64,000 nt of DNA from contig JBGAUL010000002.1 in assembly GCA_044228685.1 (NCBI GenBank), positions 186,001 to 250,000 on the forward strand, read 5' to 3'. Positions within the stretch are counted from its first letter, which is position 1; every line of letters starts with the position of its first letter. The position numbers and the translations under genes are program-made. The notes below the pieces were generated by a model, which saw only the letters and a list, made by a program, of their open reading frames with translations, was not told where the DNA came from and searched no databases. This document shows, piece after piece, positions 46,001 through 55,418 of this stretch. Source of the DNA: JBBATK01 sp044228685 (GTDB taxonomy: Bacteria > Bacteroidota > Ignavibacteria > Kapaibacteriales > NICIL-2).

Positions 46001-46873
46001 TTACTGCTGCACACTAAACTTACCGCCGCTGACGACTCGCACTACAACACTAAGCAGAAAAACCAACACAATGAGAACCGTCGCGCCGGCCCACGCTTGA
46101 GCATGCCAATCGTCGTAGGGCGAGGTCGCATAGGTGTTAATCTGCACAGGCAATGACGCAATGGGATGATCCAATCCGCTATGCCAGAATCTATTGTTGA
46201 GCGCCGTAAATAATAAGGGAGCCGTCTCGCCTGCAGCACGAGCCACAGCAAGCATGACTGCCGTCACAATACCTTTAGCTGCCGCACTGAGAACAATGCG
46301 CGTATTCACTATCCATCGCGGTGCGCCAAGCGCCAGACCGGCCTCACGCAAGGTTAGTGGAACAAGCTTCAACAGTTCTTCAGTTGTCTTTGTAATTGTC
46401 GGAATCATCAGCACCGCCAAAGCCACAGAACCGGCATAGGCACTAAAGCTGTGCATGCGCTTAACGATTAATGCGTAGGCGAATATACCGATCACGATTG
46501 ATGGCAAACCGCTCATCACTTCTGTGAGAAATCGTACGACAGAGGCAAGTCTGTTGGTGCCGTATTCTGCCAGGTAAATACCGCTGAGAATTCCAATAGG
46601 AACACCGATAAGCGATGACATGCCGAGCATGATCAGCGTTCCCACAATAGCATTGGCCATACCGCCACCTGTCTCGCCAACCGGCTTTGGCAGTTGGGTA
46701 AAGAAGTCTAGGTTCAGTGCGCCAATACCTTCGCGAACAGTATAGAAGAGAATGAGTGCGAGGGGCACGAGAGCAACAATCACACAAGCCGCACATATGC
46801 CAATCATGATGCGATTGAAAATGTTTCGACGAATGATAGTCGATCTTTTGAAATTCAAACGACGTTGACTCAT
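46001..46873 (-). CDS. pstA: Phosphate ABC transporter permease PstA
   Basis: 290 residues with about six membrane segments. The EAA loop is TLREAGLALGAPRWIVNTRI, and the motif ETAPLLFTALNNRFW is typical of PstA. With PstC it forms the membrane channel of the high-affinity phosphate importer. Its ATG overlaps the pstC stop (ATGA, 46870-46873), so the two are translationally coupled. Confidence 0.96.
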   Translation of the reverse strand: MSQRRLNFKRSTIIRRNIFNRIMIGICAACVIVALVPLALILFYTVREGIGALNLDFFTQLPKPVGETGGGMANAIVGTLIMLGMSSLIGVPIGILSGIYLAEYGTNRLASVVRFLTEVMSGLPSIVIGIFAYALIVKRMHSFSAYAGSVALAVLMIPTITKTTEELLKLVPLTLREAGLALGAPRWIVNTRIVLSAAAKGIVTAVMLAVARAAGETAPLLFTALNNRFWHSGLDHPIASLPVQINTYATSPYDDWHAQAWAGATVLIVLVFLLSVVVRVVSGGKFSVQQ

Positions 46874-47874
46874 TGGCGTCCTCCTGCTATTTTTTTACGG
46901 GCCACACTCCACACTAAGACTCGCGCCAAGGTGTTTACAACAAAAGTTGTAATGAGCAAGACCAAGCCTATTTCAATCAATGCGCTGGTATAGGTTTCGC
47001 TGGTTGCTTCCGTGAATTCATTTGCAATCACCGATGCCATGGTATAACCGGGTTGGAAGACGCTGGCACTGATTTGCGGTGAATTACCAATCACGAGAGT
47101 TACCGCCATGGTTTCGCCAAGTGCACGACCAAGACCCAAGATGATGGCGCCTAAAATCCCCCAGCGAGCATTGGCCAAAACGATTTTGATGGATTCCCAC
47201 TTGGTTGAACCAAGGGCAAGTGCAGCCTCGCGTTGCGACATTGGAATCGCCAACATCACATCACGCGAAATGCTGGTGATGATGGGAAGAATCATGACTA
47301 CCAAGATGCACGCAGCACTAAACATGCTGGGACCAATAGCCGGTCCGCGTAGAAAGGGAATCGCATCTCCAAACTTCTCAGAAAGCGGCACTGCTACATG
47401 CAATTGGAGAAAGGGTACCATTACGAATATGCCCCATACACCATAGACGATGCTTGGGATAGCTGCCAGTGTCTCGACAAGGAAGGAAAGAATGGTGCGC
47501 AGTGTTTGTCCTGATACTTCCACCAGAAAAACCGCAATACCAAGACTCAGAGGAAGCGCAAACGCTAGACCGAGAAGCGATGAAGCAAGTGTTCCGTAAA
47601 TGAATGTTGCCGCACCGTATTGTTCGTTAACCGGATCCCATGTCTTCGATGTAAGAAAGCTCAGACCAAACTTGGCGATGGTCAGCTGAGATGCCGATAC
47701 CAACTGCCAAATTAGTCCGCCGATAATGGACAAAATCAAGAGCGCCGCAGATGCACACAGAACAAAGAAAATTCCGTCACCGATTTGCGTTTGGGCACGC
47801 GATACGATAGAACGGATTTCTGTAGTGCGACCCTGCAGCGACGCTGTCCCTGACATCGCATTGGGTGTTTCCAT
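46870..47874 (-). CDS. pstC: Phosphate ABC transporter permease PstC
   Basis: 334 residues with about six membrane segments. The EAA loop is MSQREAALALGSTKWESIKI, and GLGRALGETMAVTLVIGNSP is the PstC-type Glu-containing segment. It is the first gene of the minus-strand operon pstC-pstA-pstB-phoU. The periplasmic phosphate-binding protein gene pstS, normally first, is absent, so PstS must be encoded elsewhere. A candidate PhoB site lies about 50 bp upstream. Confidence 0.96.
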   Translation of the reverse strand: METPNAMSGTASLQGRTTEIRSIVSRAQTQIGDGIFFVLCASAALLILSIIGGLIWQLVSASQLTIAKFGLSFLTSKTWDPVNEQYGAATFIYGTLASSLLGLAFALPLSLGIAVFLVEVSGQTLRTILSFLVETLAAIPSIVYGVWGIFVMVPFLQLHVAVPLSEKFGDAIPFLRGPAIGPSMFSAACILVVMILPIITSISRDVMLAIPMSQREAALALGSTKWESIKIVLANARWGILGAIILGLGRALGETMAVTLVIGNSPQISASVFQPGYTMASVIANEFTEATSETYTSALIEIGLVLLITTFVVNTLARVLVWSVARKKIAGGRQ

Positions 47875-47923
47875 GTCTGCAATTTACTGAATGTTAAGCC
47901 ACTGCTTATGATGGATCGAGGTT

Positions 47924-47938
47924 GTAATCAAATCGTAA
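47924..47938 (-). promoter_or_regulatory. Candidate Pho box upstream of pstC
   Basis: Read on the minus strand, TTAC occurs twice with an 11-bp period around an A/T-rich spacer (CGTTACGATTTGATTACA). Pho boxes are direct repeats with this period. Only one pair is seen, and the match to the E. coli half-site is partial. It lies in the divergent region between pstC and the PhoB-type gene. Confidence 0.35.
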
Positions 47939-48177
47939 CGACTTGATGAACTCCATGTGTGTAATCTGCTTAGATGACACCACAAGTTTATATAACTAAT
48001 GAACTTAGGTCGATTCCATGCTCGTGCTAAGCCTGAAATTTGATAGCCGACAATTTTTTGACATCTCTTTGACCGGGTCCTGAATAGGATGCTTGGCTAG
48101 GGACGTAGATTTGTACCGTAGTCATCGAGCCGATACGGCGCGCAAGAATGTTCAACAACTGAAGTGCAAAAAGACTT

Positions 48178-48861
48178 ATGAGTAACATCCTGATTATTGA
48201 AGACGATCCGGCCATTCTCATGGGTCTTGAGGATGCCTTGCGCGAGGAATTGTTCCAAGTGAGCGTAGAAACTGATGGTTCGCGCGGTTATGAGGCGGCC
48301 CTGAAGGACAAGAGCGATTGCATCATTCTGGATCTCATGCTGCCGTCGATGAACGGACGTGATATCTGTCGTCGTTTACGCAGCGACGGGATTAACACCC
48401 CCATCATCATGCTCACCAGCAAAGGCGAAGAGAGTGATAAAGTGCTGGGTCTGGAACTCGGTGCCGACGACTACGTCACAAAACCTTTTAGCGTGCGTGA
48501 ACTGATTGCACGCATCAAAGCGCAATTGCGTCGGACCTCGAGCGGCACTGAGAATGAGATTCATAGTCTGGACTTTGGTCAGGTGCACATCGATTTCGAG
48601 CGACAAGAAGTGCGCGTGGATTCATCCGATGTGAAACTCTCTGCCAAAGAACTCGAAGTCATGAAATACTTCGCACGTCATGAAGGCAAAGTCGTGACTC
48701 GAGATATGCTGCTCGACGACGTGTGGGGTTATGAGAACTTCCCCACAACCCGCACCGTCGACAACTACATTCTTATGCTGCGCAAAAAGCTGGAGCAAAA
48801 TCCATCAGAGCCTCGGCATATTATTACGCTCCATACTCAAGGCTATAAGTTTGTTCGATAA
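48178..48861 (+). CDS. PhoB/OmpR-type response regulator
   Basis: 227 residues: receiver domain (IIEDD, Asp52 in ILDLMLPSMNG, Thr in MLTSKGEESD, Lys in YVTKPFSVREL) followed by a winged-helix DNA-binding domain (KLSAKELEVMKYFARHEGKV, then TVDNYILMLRKKLEQNP and the final HTQGYKFVR). The gene is divergent from the pst operon, so regulation of phosphate uptake is the likely role. No PhoR-type kinase lies beside it; the soluble PAS kinase at 40649 is about 5.5 kb away and not an obvious partner. Confidence 0.9.
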   Translation: MSNILIIEDDPAILMGLEDALREELFQVSVETDGSRGYEAALKDKSDCIILDLMLPSMNGRDICRRLRSDGINTPIIMLTSKGEESDKVLGLELGADDYVTKPFSVRELIARIKAQLRRTSSGTENEIHSLDFGQVHIDFERQEVRVDSSDVKLSAKELEVMKYFARHEGKVVTRDMLLDDVWGYENFPTTRTVDNYILMLRKKLEQNPSEPRHIITLHTQGYKFVR

Positions 48862-48922
48862 TGGAGCTCAAGCAACCTGACACTCACAAGCGAGATGCTA
48901 CCGTTCGACTCTGCTTAATGAG

Positions 48923-50137
48923 TTAGTGAACTATCAGAACCAGTTTTTGCAAAGTGGACTTAGGTGTTCCGCACTTTAGGGTGTACAATCCTGATGGGAG
49001 ATGTGAAACGTTTAGCTCAATGCTGCTTCCATCACACTGAGGTTTATTTACTCCGACTGACTGCACAACGTGTCCCATCAAATCACTCAACTCGATCGTT
49101 GTCTCAACTCCGGATTTCTCTAGCTCTACTGTCAAAAAATCCGTGCAAGGATTAGGGTGGACTTGCAGATTGTCGAGTTGCGACTGATCGTTGATACCTG
49201 AGGCAGTAACGTGAGCTAGTGCGGCAATCTCTGCTAAGGGTCTTGTTAAAACGAAACCGGCATCTGTTCCCAGAAACGCATTTGATCCCTTTACGATTCC
49301 ACTGAGTGTGAATTGATAGTATGGATTAGCTTCCAGACCTTGTCCAACATTTACCCAATGCAATCCGTTGTCTGCACTAGCGTAAACGCCATTACTTATG
49401 GCAATGACTAAGCTGTCCAGAACAACGACTTGAGCTCCGCTTTTTAGATGTCCGTCATTCGCCCCAACATTTGTCCAGTTCTTAGCATCAGTTGAACGAA
49501 GAAGCGTCCCGCCTTCAGTATAGATGTTCGACTCGTTGCCACGGAATGCCGTAATGTAGGTTTGAGCTCCCGTGTTTGCTTGCAGGATCCAGTTTTCCGC
49601 GTTGTCAGTGGATTTGTAAATGCCACCATCTTTCGTTGCACAATAGAGAACACTAGCTACTAGACTCACGCCATTCACTTTCTTTGAATCTAAGCCTGAA
49701 ACTTTGCCTTTCCAGTTTTGACCTTTGTCATCAGAGCGGAGAATCGATCCATCACTTATAACAAAAACAGAATTCGCGGTTACACAAGAAAGAATGACGA
49801 CACTGCCACTTGGCGTGACATTCTTCCAATTTTTCATGTCAGAAGTGTAGAAGATCCCATCGTGCATAGCCACATATCGGTCAGTACCGTTGCTAACAAA
49901 ACCATAGGCATCAATATTCGTTGTAGGAATATTTACCGTGTTCCATGTGCTTCCTTCATCGTTGGAAACCAGTAGTCCAGCATTGGTGACTACATATAAC
50001 TTGTCGCCCTCAACACAAAAACTCCCGTCACTCCCCATCGAATTCGAAGCAAGTTTCCACTGAGATTGAAGTTGACTAATCGAAGTCAGCATGCCGATAC
50101 AGCAAATGCAGAGAAATACATGTGTAGATATTTTCAT
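48923..50137 (-). CDS. Secreted T9SS cargo protein with BNR-like propeller
   Basis: 404 residues. The signal peptide ends SQLQS before Gln-Trp. Repeated 'S-D-G-W' motifs (LLVSNDEGSTWNTV, ILRSDDKGQNWKG, GIYKSTDNAENWILQ, LLRSTDAKNWTNV, VYASADNGLHWVNV) build a BNR/sialidase-like beta propeller over about residues 30-310. The C terminus is a T9SS type A domain: VHPNPCTDFLTVELE, SDLMGHVVQS, LPSGLYTLK and LQKLVLIVH. It is expected on the surface or in the medium. No enzymatic residues were recognised. Single gene. Confidence 0.88.
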   Translation of the reverse strand: MKISTHVFLCICCIGMLTSISQLQSQWKLASNSMGSDGSFCVEGDKLYVVTNAGLLVSNDEGSTWNTVNIPTTNIDAYGFVSNGTDRYVAMHDGIFYTSDMKNWKNVTPSGSVVILSCVTANSVFVISDGSILRSDDKGQNWKGKVSGLDSKKVNGVSLVASVLYCATKDGGIYKSTDNAENWILQANTGAQTYITAFRGNESNIYTEGGTLLRSTDAKNWTNVGANDGHLKSGAQVVVLDSLVIAISNGVYASADNGLHWVNVGQGLEANPYYQFTLSGIVKGSNAFLGTDAGFVLTRPLAEIAALAHVTASGINDQSQLDNLQVHPNPCTDFLTVELEKSGVETTIELSDLMGHVVQSVGVNKPQCDGSSIELNVSHLPSGLYTLKCGTPKSTLQKLVLIVH

Positions 50138-50296
50138 AACGAAGAACAGTGTGTGAAACAGAAGCGAATAGCATCATGTGCTTCACAAAAATCTCTGCTG
50201 CGGGTGGCGACCCTCTGGAAAAATAAAGGCGGTTTTAGAACGAGGTGGGAATTGACTACTGTAAAGATGAGAGGCTCATCTCAATACTGTACTCAT

Positions 50297-50956
50297 TCAC
50301 TTTGACTGCGGGAGTAGATACTGACACAATGCCAAGGGCGAGTCTGCAATGGCGCGTGCTCCATGCTCTGACAACTCTTCAATGGATCCATAACCATAGC
50401 TCACACCGATGGCCGCCATGCCGTGTCGCGCTGCTCCAAGCAGATCGTGTTTGCGATCGCCAATCATGACGCATGTCTGAGGTGCAAGTGTGTGCGTTTC
50501 TAGTATCGCAGCAATGACTTCTGCTTTGTCTGTTCTGCTGTTGTCAAGATTACTCCCAACGATGTCTTTGAAATATCCTGCTAAGGCGAAGTGTTCTATT
50601 ATTTGTTGAGAATAGACGGTCGGTTTCGATGTTGCTACAAACAACTGCCGATCGGCGGAGCGTAGCTGCATCAACAACTCTTCAATTCCATCATAGACTC
50701 GATTTTCGAACAGACCACGTTCGGCGAAATACTCCCGATAGAATGCTACTGCCTTGGTGGCATCATCATGACTAAGCGAATAGCGTAGCGCGAATGAGTC
50801 TCGCAATGGCGGACCAACAAACAACTCCAACTCCTCAGGTCTTAACTCTTCAATTCCCATTCGATCAAGGGCATAGAGTATTGAGCGGACAATCCCCTCA
50901 CGCGGATCCGTCAAAGTCCCGTCTAAGTCAAAAAATATGTTCCTTGCATTCGTCAT
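50297..50956 (-). CDS. HAD-family phosphatase, phosphoglycolate phosphatase-like
   Basis: 219 residues with the haloacid dehalogenase motifs: FFDLDGTLTDPREG (nucleophile Asp and acid Asp), FVATSKP (motif II), the Lys in RTDKAEVI, and VMIGDRKHDLLGA (motif IV). The helical cap between motifs I and II (MGIEELRPEELELFVGPPLR) is that of the PGP-like group, which removes phosphate from phosphoglycolate or similar small molecules. The substrate cannot be fixed from sequence. Single gene, minus strand. Confidence 0.9.
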   Translation of the reverse strand: MTNARNIFFDLDGTLTDPREGIVRSILYALDRMGIEELRPEELELFVGPPLRDSFALRYSLSHDDATKAVAFYREYFAERGLFENRVYDGIEELLMQLRSADRQLFVATSKPTVYSQQIIEHFALAGYFKDIVGSNLDNSRTDKAEVIAAILETHTLAPQTCVMIGDRKHDLLGAARHGMAAIGVSYGYGSIEELSEHGARAIADSPLALCQYLLPQSK

Positions 50957-51358
50957 AACTCTCGAGAAAAATCACCGGATCAGCACTCAGCAAACTACGC
51001 TCTTGAATCAATTAAAACTCAGTTTCGCGAACTATGTGGCGCATAGCTGCGTCAATCACGCACGCTTTGCTGATGAAGATGTGCTGCGCGTTGATTGACA
51101 AATCCAGAATGACGAAAAAATTGAAACATGGACTTAGCATTGTTAGGCATGGTAGCTATACAATGAATTGACATCCCTGAAGACTAGTATTGATGCGGTG
51201 TTCAGGACATTGCAGAAAATTCTGTCCAATAATTTCTGAAAATTCTTGAGTCAAGAAAGTACTGATTTATACAACGCTCGTTAACAAAGATATAACGCAA
51301 CGCTGCCGCAGACTTCACGTTGATTGCCCTCTGTTGTTGAACCAATCACTGATGAATC
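50957..51358. other. Intergenic region between divergent genes
   Basis: About 400 bp between the HAD gene (minus) and the T9SS cargo gene (plus), expected to hold both promoters. Two direct repeats GAAAATTCT (51215-51223 and 51238-51246) lie 23 bp apart, about two helical turns, 110-145 bp before the cargo gene, and could bind a regulator. Nothing else stands out. Confidence 0.45.
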
Positions 51359-54313
51359 ATGAACTCTGTGCGACTCTTTGCGCGTACCCTTACGCGAACT
51401 TCTTTGCAACGAATCTTTGTTGCTTTAATCTGTACTGTGTTGTCACTGAGCGCTGCTCGAGCGCAAACGCCGTTGGATTTGCCGGATGGTGAACCAATCG
51501 TCTCAATATGCACTTACAGTGCTCCGGCTGACATACGAATAACAGCTACAAAGACAACCGTGTATATCGCCACTTTGACGAATAAGGTTTGGTCACACAA
51601 CGAGAATATTTATACCGCTCCCTTCGGACGTCGCATTGTCGATGCTGCAATGAGAGCGGACGAGGCAACTGCTCTTCGCAGCTACGTTGCTTTGCTCGAT
51701 GACGGCACTATTGTTCAGTTGTCAATCAACGCACAAACTCTTTCGCTCGACGGAACTCCAACCATTATTACATCGCCGGCTAATCCTCAGACGAATCTTC
51801 AGAATGGTCAAGTTCCGGAGTACAAGAAGATTCTCTGGGACAGCGATCTGATTGTGCAGCTCGGAACAGTGCTCTATTCACGAGCTATTGTAGCATCGTC
51901 ATGGAGACTCGATTCAGTCGGCTTGGGTAAAGCTTTTGTACAGGATGTGCAAAGTGATAATGCAGGCAACATTCTAGCTGCTACCGGACTCGGACTCTTC
52001 CGTCGCGCTCGTGGTCAAAGCATGTGGGCACGTCTTAGTGGTTATGAAAATCAAAGCGGTGCAAATCTTGTGTATGTCACACGCAATGCACAGCGCATTT
52101 ACGTTGCGACTACAACAGCGATCTTTTCTTCGGACAATAACGGTCTGAGTTTCACACCCGACAGTGCCGGACTCCAGCAGGCCGTCATTTTGCGCTTTGC
52201 AGAAGATGCAAATGGTGTCGTGTATGCAGTAGGCAATCTCACCGATCGTTCATCACAGCTCTTTCGTCGCGCCGTCGGCGCTAAAGCCTGGAAGCGCTTT
52301 GATGCTTCTTTCAACACAGCAACTCAATCGACGCTGCGAGTCTTTGACATTGCGGGCGAACATAGTCTTGAGTGCGCTACTGCCGCAGGATGCTTTAGTT
52401 CAACCGATACCGGCGACTCATGGCTCTACAGCACCAGCGGTATTCAGGCAGAAGATGTGTATGCAATGCAGCTCTTTCCCAATAGCGTGAGAGTAGTGAG
52501 CACTGCTGTTGCGATCTACAGAAAGCAAGGCAATTGGTCAAAGGTATTTCCAACCACTGGCTTTTCAGGCGCGCGTCCGTTGCTGCGTTCAGGTGGTGCA
52601 ACACCGACGCTCATCACGCAGCTTGGTGTCAATCAAAACAACCCTGCAGCACAGGCGGATATTTATGTGAGTCACGATCAAGGTCAGACTTGGACGCTCG
52701 ACACTAATGGACTCAGCGCAGTTCCCGCTGGTTCCGGCTTCGGCGGTTCAGTTTTGGAATGTGACCGGAATGGTAAACAATACGTCATCACCCAAGGCAC
52801 TCAGGGCGTGCCGCTGCATGTGTACTCGCAGCCGTGGAGCATGGACACCAACGGACTAGAACTTCCCGAAGGTCAAGCCGGAACTCAGTTTGGTATTGGA
52901 TTGTTCTCAGATATTCACAACACCATGTATTTAAGCGGAGGTGTGTTTACCACATTTCAGTTTATTCTTCAACGCAGCTTCTTCTACCGTCGCAGTGCCG
53001 GTTCAACACAGTGGCAAGCAGATACAAATGGATTCAACGGATTGCCGGTCAGTGCTTTAACCAGCAATGAACAGGATGTAGTGGTTGGAACGATCGTCGG
53101 CTATAACGGCTCATCGTCGCTGTACAGACGTAACGGAAACGCATGGCAATCCATCCCGGTTCCTGCTTCTGCTGTTTCAGATATTAGTCAATTGTGTTTT
53201 GATTCTACGAAGACACTTTGGGCTTCTGTTGGTAGTCTGCTTAACAACAATGGTTTTCAGCGTGGAGTGTATGCAACGACTGACATGGGACAGCACTGGG
53301 ACTACGCGGGACTTGACGGATACGTGGTTCGTCAGGTAGTTGCAAACAAAGAAGCTGTTTATGCCGTGACCAATCACGGTGTTTTCGAACTCACACGACA
53401 ACCATATCGTCCTTCAGTGGCGCAATTCAACAAACATCAAATTGATTTCGGTACGGTGCAATTAGGTCAGTCGCGTGACACAACAGTGTTGCTCAGCAAT
53501 ACAGGTAACGATACTCTGCGCATAGCTTTTGTACGCACGAACAGTCAGAACTTCGCTGTAAGTCCTGCAAACTTCAATGTTGCTCCGGGAGCATCACAAG
53601 CAGTGACTATTCACTTCGAACCGGTGCAGAGCGGACAACTGAGTGCACGTGCTCAAACTGTGGGAAGCACATTGCCGGACACGATTGCATTGACCGGCAG
53701 TGGTCGCGCAGCCGATGCACACATCGTGTTGCTGAGCAAGTTTGTCATCTTTGGTATTGTTGACATTGGTACAACCAAAGACACCGTTGTTCAAATCAGA
53801 AATCAAGGAAGCGAAGATCTGATCATCAGTTCTATTCAAAGCAGCAATCCGGTGTTCAGTGCCGATCCGGTTCCACTGACTATCGCCCCGGGTGCTTCTT
53901 CAGATTTGAATTTGCATTACAGTCCGAAAACCAAAGACAACGTGAATGGCGTCATCAAGCTCATCGCCAACACCCTTCCCGATTCAATCCGTGTGCTCGG
54001 AGTTGGAAACATTGTCTCAGTTGAAGACGAAGACAGCGATAAAGCAAAGTCGCTGGGTTATTCCATTCAACCAAACCCAACAACTCTCGACAAAGCAATG
54101 ATCCGCTTAGAACTCCGCAACAGTGGCAAACTCAGCATCCGTGTATCTGATGAACGTGGATTGGATCTTGGTCAACGCTTTGAAACAAGCGTCGAAGCAG
54201 GCACCTTCGAGCTTCCGCTCAGCACATTAGTCACTGAGCCAACAACCGGCGTCGTGCTTGTTCACGTTCGAAGTGCTCAAGGTGTTGGTACGATCAAGTG
54301 TATTCTGCAGTAG
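51359..54313 (+). CDS. Secreted protein with propeller repeats and HYDIN-like domains
   Basis: 984 residues. The signal peptide ends in SLSAARA before Gln-Thr. About residues 60-680 contain propeller-type repeats with 'S-D-G-S/W' motifs (IFSSDNNGLSFTPDSAGL, CFSSTDTGDSWLYSTSG, YVSHDQGQTWTLDTNGL, YATTDMGQHWDYAGL). Two choice-of-anchor D/HYDIN-like domains follow: IDFGTVQLGQSRDTTVLLSN to about residue 785, and VIFGIVDIGTTKDTVVQIRN to about 885. The last ~85 residues (YSIQPNPTTLDKAMIRLELR, then GKLSIRVSDERG and a hydrophobic end) look like a T9SS sorting domain, though the final 'K-K-x-V' stretch is atypical (GTIKCILQ). It shares both repeat types with the proteins at 29516 and 48923. Confidence 0.82.
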   Translation: MNSVRLFARTLTRTSLQRIFVALICTVLSLSAARAQTPLDLPDGEPIVSICTYSAPADIRITATKTTVYIATLTNKVWSHNENIYTAPFGRRIVDAAMRADEATALRSYVALLDDGTIVQLSINAQTLSLDGTPTIITSPANPQTNLQNGQVPEYKKILWDSDLIVQLGTVLYSRAIVASSWRLDSVGLGKAFVQDVQSDNAGNILAATGLGLFRRARGQSMWARLSGYENQSGANLVYVTRNAQRIYVATTTAIFSSDNNGLSFTPDSAGLQQAVILRFAEDANGVVYAVGNLTDRSSQLFRRAVGAKAWKRFDASFNTATQSTLRVFDIAGEHSLECATAAGCFSSTDTGDSWLYSTSGIQAEDVYAMQLFPNSVRVVSTAVAIYRKQGNWSKVFPTTGFSGARPLLRSGGATPTLITQLGVNQNNPAAQADIYVSHDQGQTWTLDTNGLSAVPAGSGFGGSVLECDRNGKQYVITQGTQGVPLHVYSQPWSMDTNGLELPEGQAGTQFGIGLFSDIHNTMYLSGGVFTTFQFILQRSFFYRRSAGSTQWQADTNGFNGLPVSALTSNEQDVVVGTIVGYNGSSSLYRRNGNAWQSIPVPASAVSDISQLCFDSTKTLWASVGSLLNNNGFQRGVYATTDMGQHWDYAGLDGYVVRQVVANKEAVYAVTNHGVFELTRQPYRPSVAQFNKHQIDFGTVQLGQSRDTTVLLSNTGNDTLRIAFVRTNSQNFAVSPANFNVAPGASQAVTIHFEPVQSGQLSARAQTVGSTLPDTIALTGSGRAADAHIVLLSKFVIFGIVDIGTTKDTVVQIRNQGSEDLIISSIQSSNPVFSADPVPLTIAPGASSDLNLHYSPKTKDNVNGVIKLIANTLPDSIRVLGVGNIVSVEDEDSDKAKSLGYSIQPNPTTLDKAMIRLELRNSGKLSIRVSDERGLDLGQRFETSVEAGTFELPLSTLVTEPTTGVVLVHVRSAQGVGTIKCILQ

Positions 54314-54349
54314 AGTATTAGCGGATTGCGATAACTCAATTAAAAAGCA

Positions 54350-54378
54350 AACGGCTCAGTGTAATCAACTGAGCCGTT
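54350..54378. terminator. Hairpin terminator after the 984-residue protein gene
   Basis: AACGGCTCAGT (54350-54360) pairs perfectly with ACTGAGCCGTT (54368-54378) around a 7-nt loop. A run of A precedes it and GCTGTTTGC follows, so it may serve both strands; the T run is imperfect. Confidence 0.7.
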
Positions 54379-54483
54379 GCTGTTTGCATAATAAAGAATG
54401 TACTGTTAATCGCGCTGTGAGGATCTGACTGTGCAGTAGTGTTCGAGTCACAAATCACTCACTGCCGAGCGCAGTTAAATGTA

Positions 54484-54906
54484 TTAGCCTTCGGTCTTGC
54501 GCCACAAAGCCAGGATAATTCCACTGACTGTATAGCCCAGCGTAAACTGACCTCCATTGATCCAGCTCAAGGCATAGGGATGGTAGGAGAAAAGATTTAC
54601 GCTCATCAGAGGCATGATGGTAAAGGCGAAGCCGATCGACAGTCCGAGAAGAGCACCGCGCATAGCCGAGGTGACATTCAGGTTGACAAAGAGTCGGGCT
54701 AGCATATAAACACCAATCAAAGCGCCAACGAAACCACAGATGTATGCCGATGTGGCTCCGTCTTGATGCGACATGACAAACTCATCTGTCAGGTTGTTCA
54801 GACTCATCCAGCTCTGACGGAAAATGAAACCATACCAAATCATCGGAATGATCTGCATGAGAATGGTACAAACAACAATGGCAATCCAATTAATACGAAG
54901 CTTCAT
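54484..54906 (-). CDS. DUF1761 family membrane protein
   Basis: 140 residues with four membrane segments. The start INWIAIVVCTILMQIIPMIW, then YGFIFRQSWMSLNN, matches the 'NW-A-V ... WY-x-FGK-W' opening of DUF1761 proteins, which are small inner-membrane proteins of unknown function. Later segments are AYICGFVGALIGVYMLARLF, GALLGLSIGFAFTIMPLMSV and LGYTVSGIILALWR. Divergent from the cupin gene with about 96 bp between the starts. Confidence 0.8.
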   Translation of the reverse strand: MKLRINWIAIVVCTILMQIIPMIWYGFIFRQSWMSLNNLTDEFVMSHQDGATSAYICGFVGALIGVYMLARLFVNLNVTSAMRGALLGLSIGFAFTIMPLMSVNLFSYHPYALSWINGGQFTLGYTVSGIILALWRKTEG

Positions 54907-55002
54907 AGAATCCCCTAATGGTTAGAATGAATGCACTGTTTCATTGCTAAGTTAGCGACGAATCTAAGAGTAAATCAAACAGAAAATCCTTCTAAGACCT
55001 TT

Positions 55003-55368
55003 ATGTCCAAATACATACAACAACCTACGCGCATCCAGGCTGCGGGCAATAAACCCAAGGAAATCGAGGAGTTCATTGGCTTCGTGAACAGTGGCAACAC
55101 CGATCTCAGCATTGCGCGGATGAAGAGTCCGCAGGGCTGGGCAGAACCGGGTCAACGACCTGAATTCGACGAATTTTCCATCGTTTTGCGTGGAACTCTC
55201 TGTATTCGAACCAAGGATGGAGTCTTTGAAATCAAAGAATCTCAAGCATTTCACGCTCAAGCCGGCGAGTGGCTGCAGTACAGCACTCCCTACGAGGGTG
55301 GAGCAGAGTATATCGCGGTCTGCAAACCCGCCTTTTCCCCCGACTCGGTTAACAGAGATAGTGACTGA
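55003..55368 (+). CDS. Cupin-domain protein
   Basis: 121 residues, a single small beta barrel. Segments FDEFSIVLRGTLCIRTKDGV and FHAQAGEWLQYSTPYEGGAE are the two cupin motifs; the first metal-binding His pair is replaced (EFDEFS), so metal binding is uncertain. The start at 55003 (MSKYIQQPTRIQ) fits the domain; an in-frame ATG at 54931 would add 24 unconserved residues. It lies 50 bp upstream of the alpha-oxoamine synthase gene in the same direction and may be functionally tied to it, for example by binding a small ligand; this is a guess. Confidence 0.78.
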   Translation: MSKYIQQPTRIQAAGNKPKEIEEFIGFVNSGNTDLSIARMKSPQGWAEPGQRPEFDEFSIVLRGTLCIRTKDGVFEIKESQAFHAQAGEWLQYSTPYEGGAEYIAVCKPAFSPDSVNRDSD

Positions 55369-55418
55369 TTGTGCATATTGCGAAGTGCCAGTACACTTGA
55401 TTAACACAGGACAACTAC

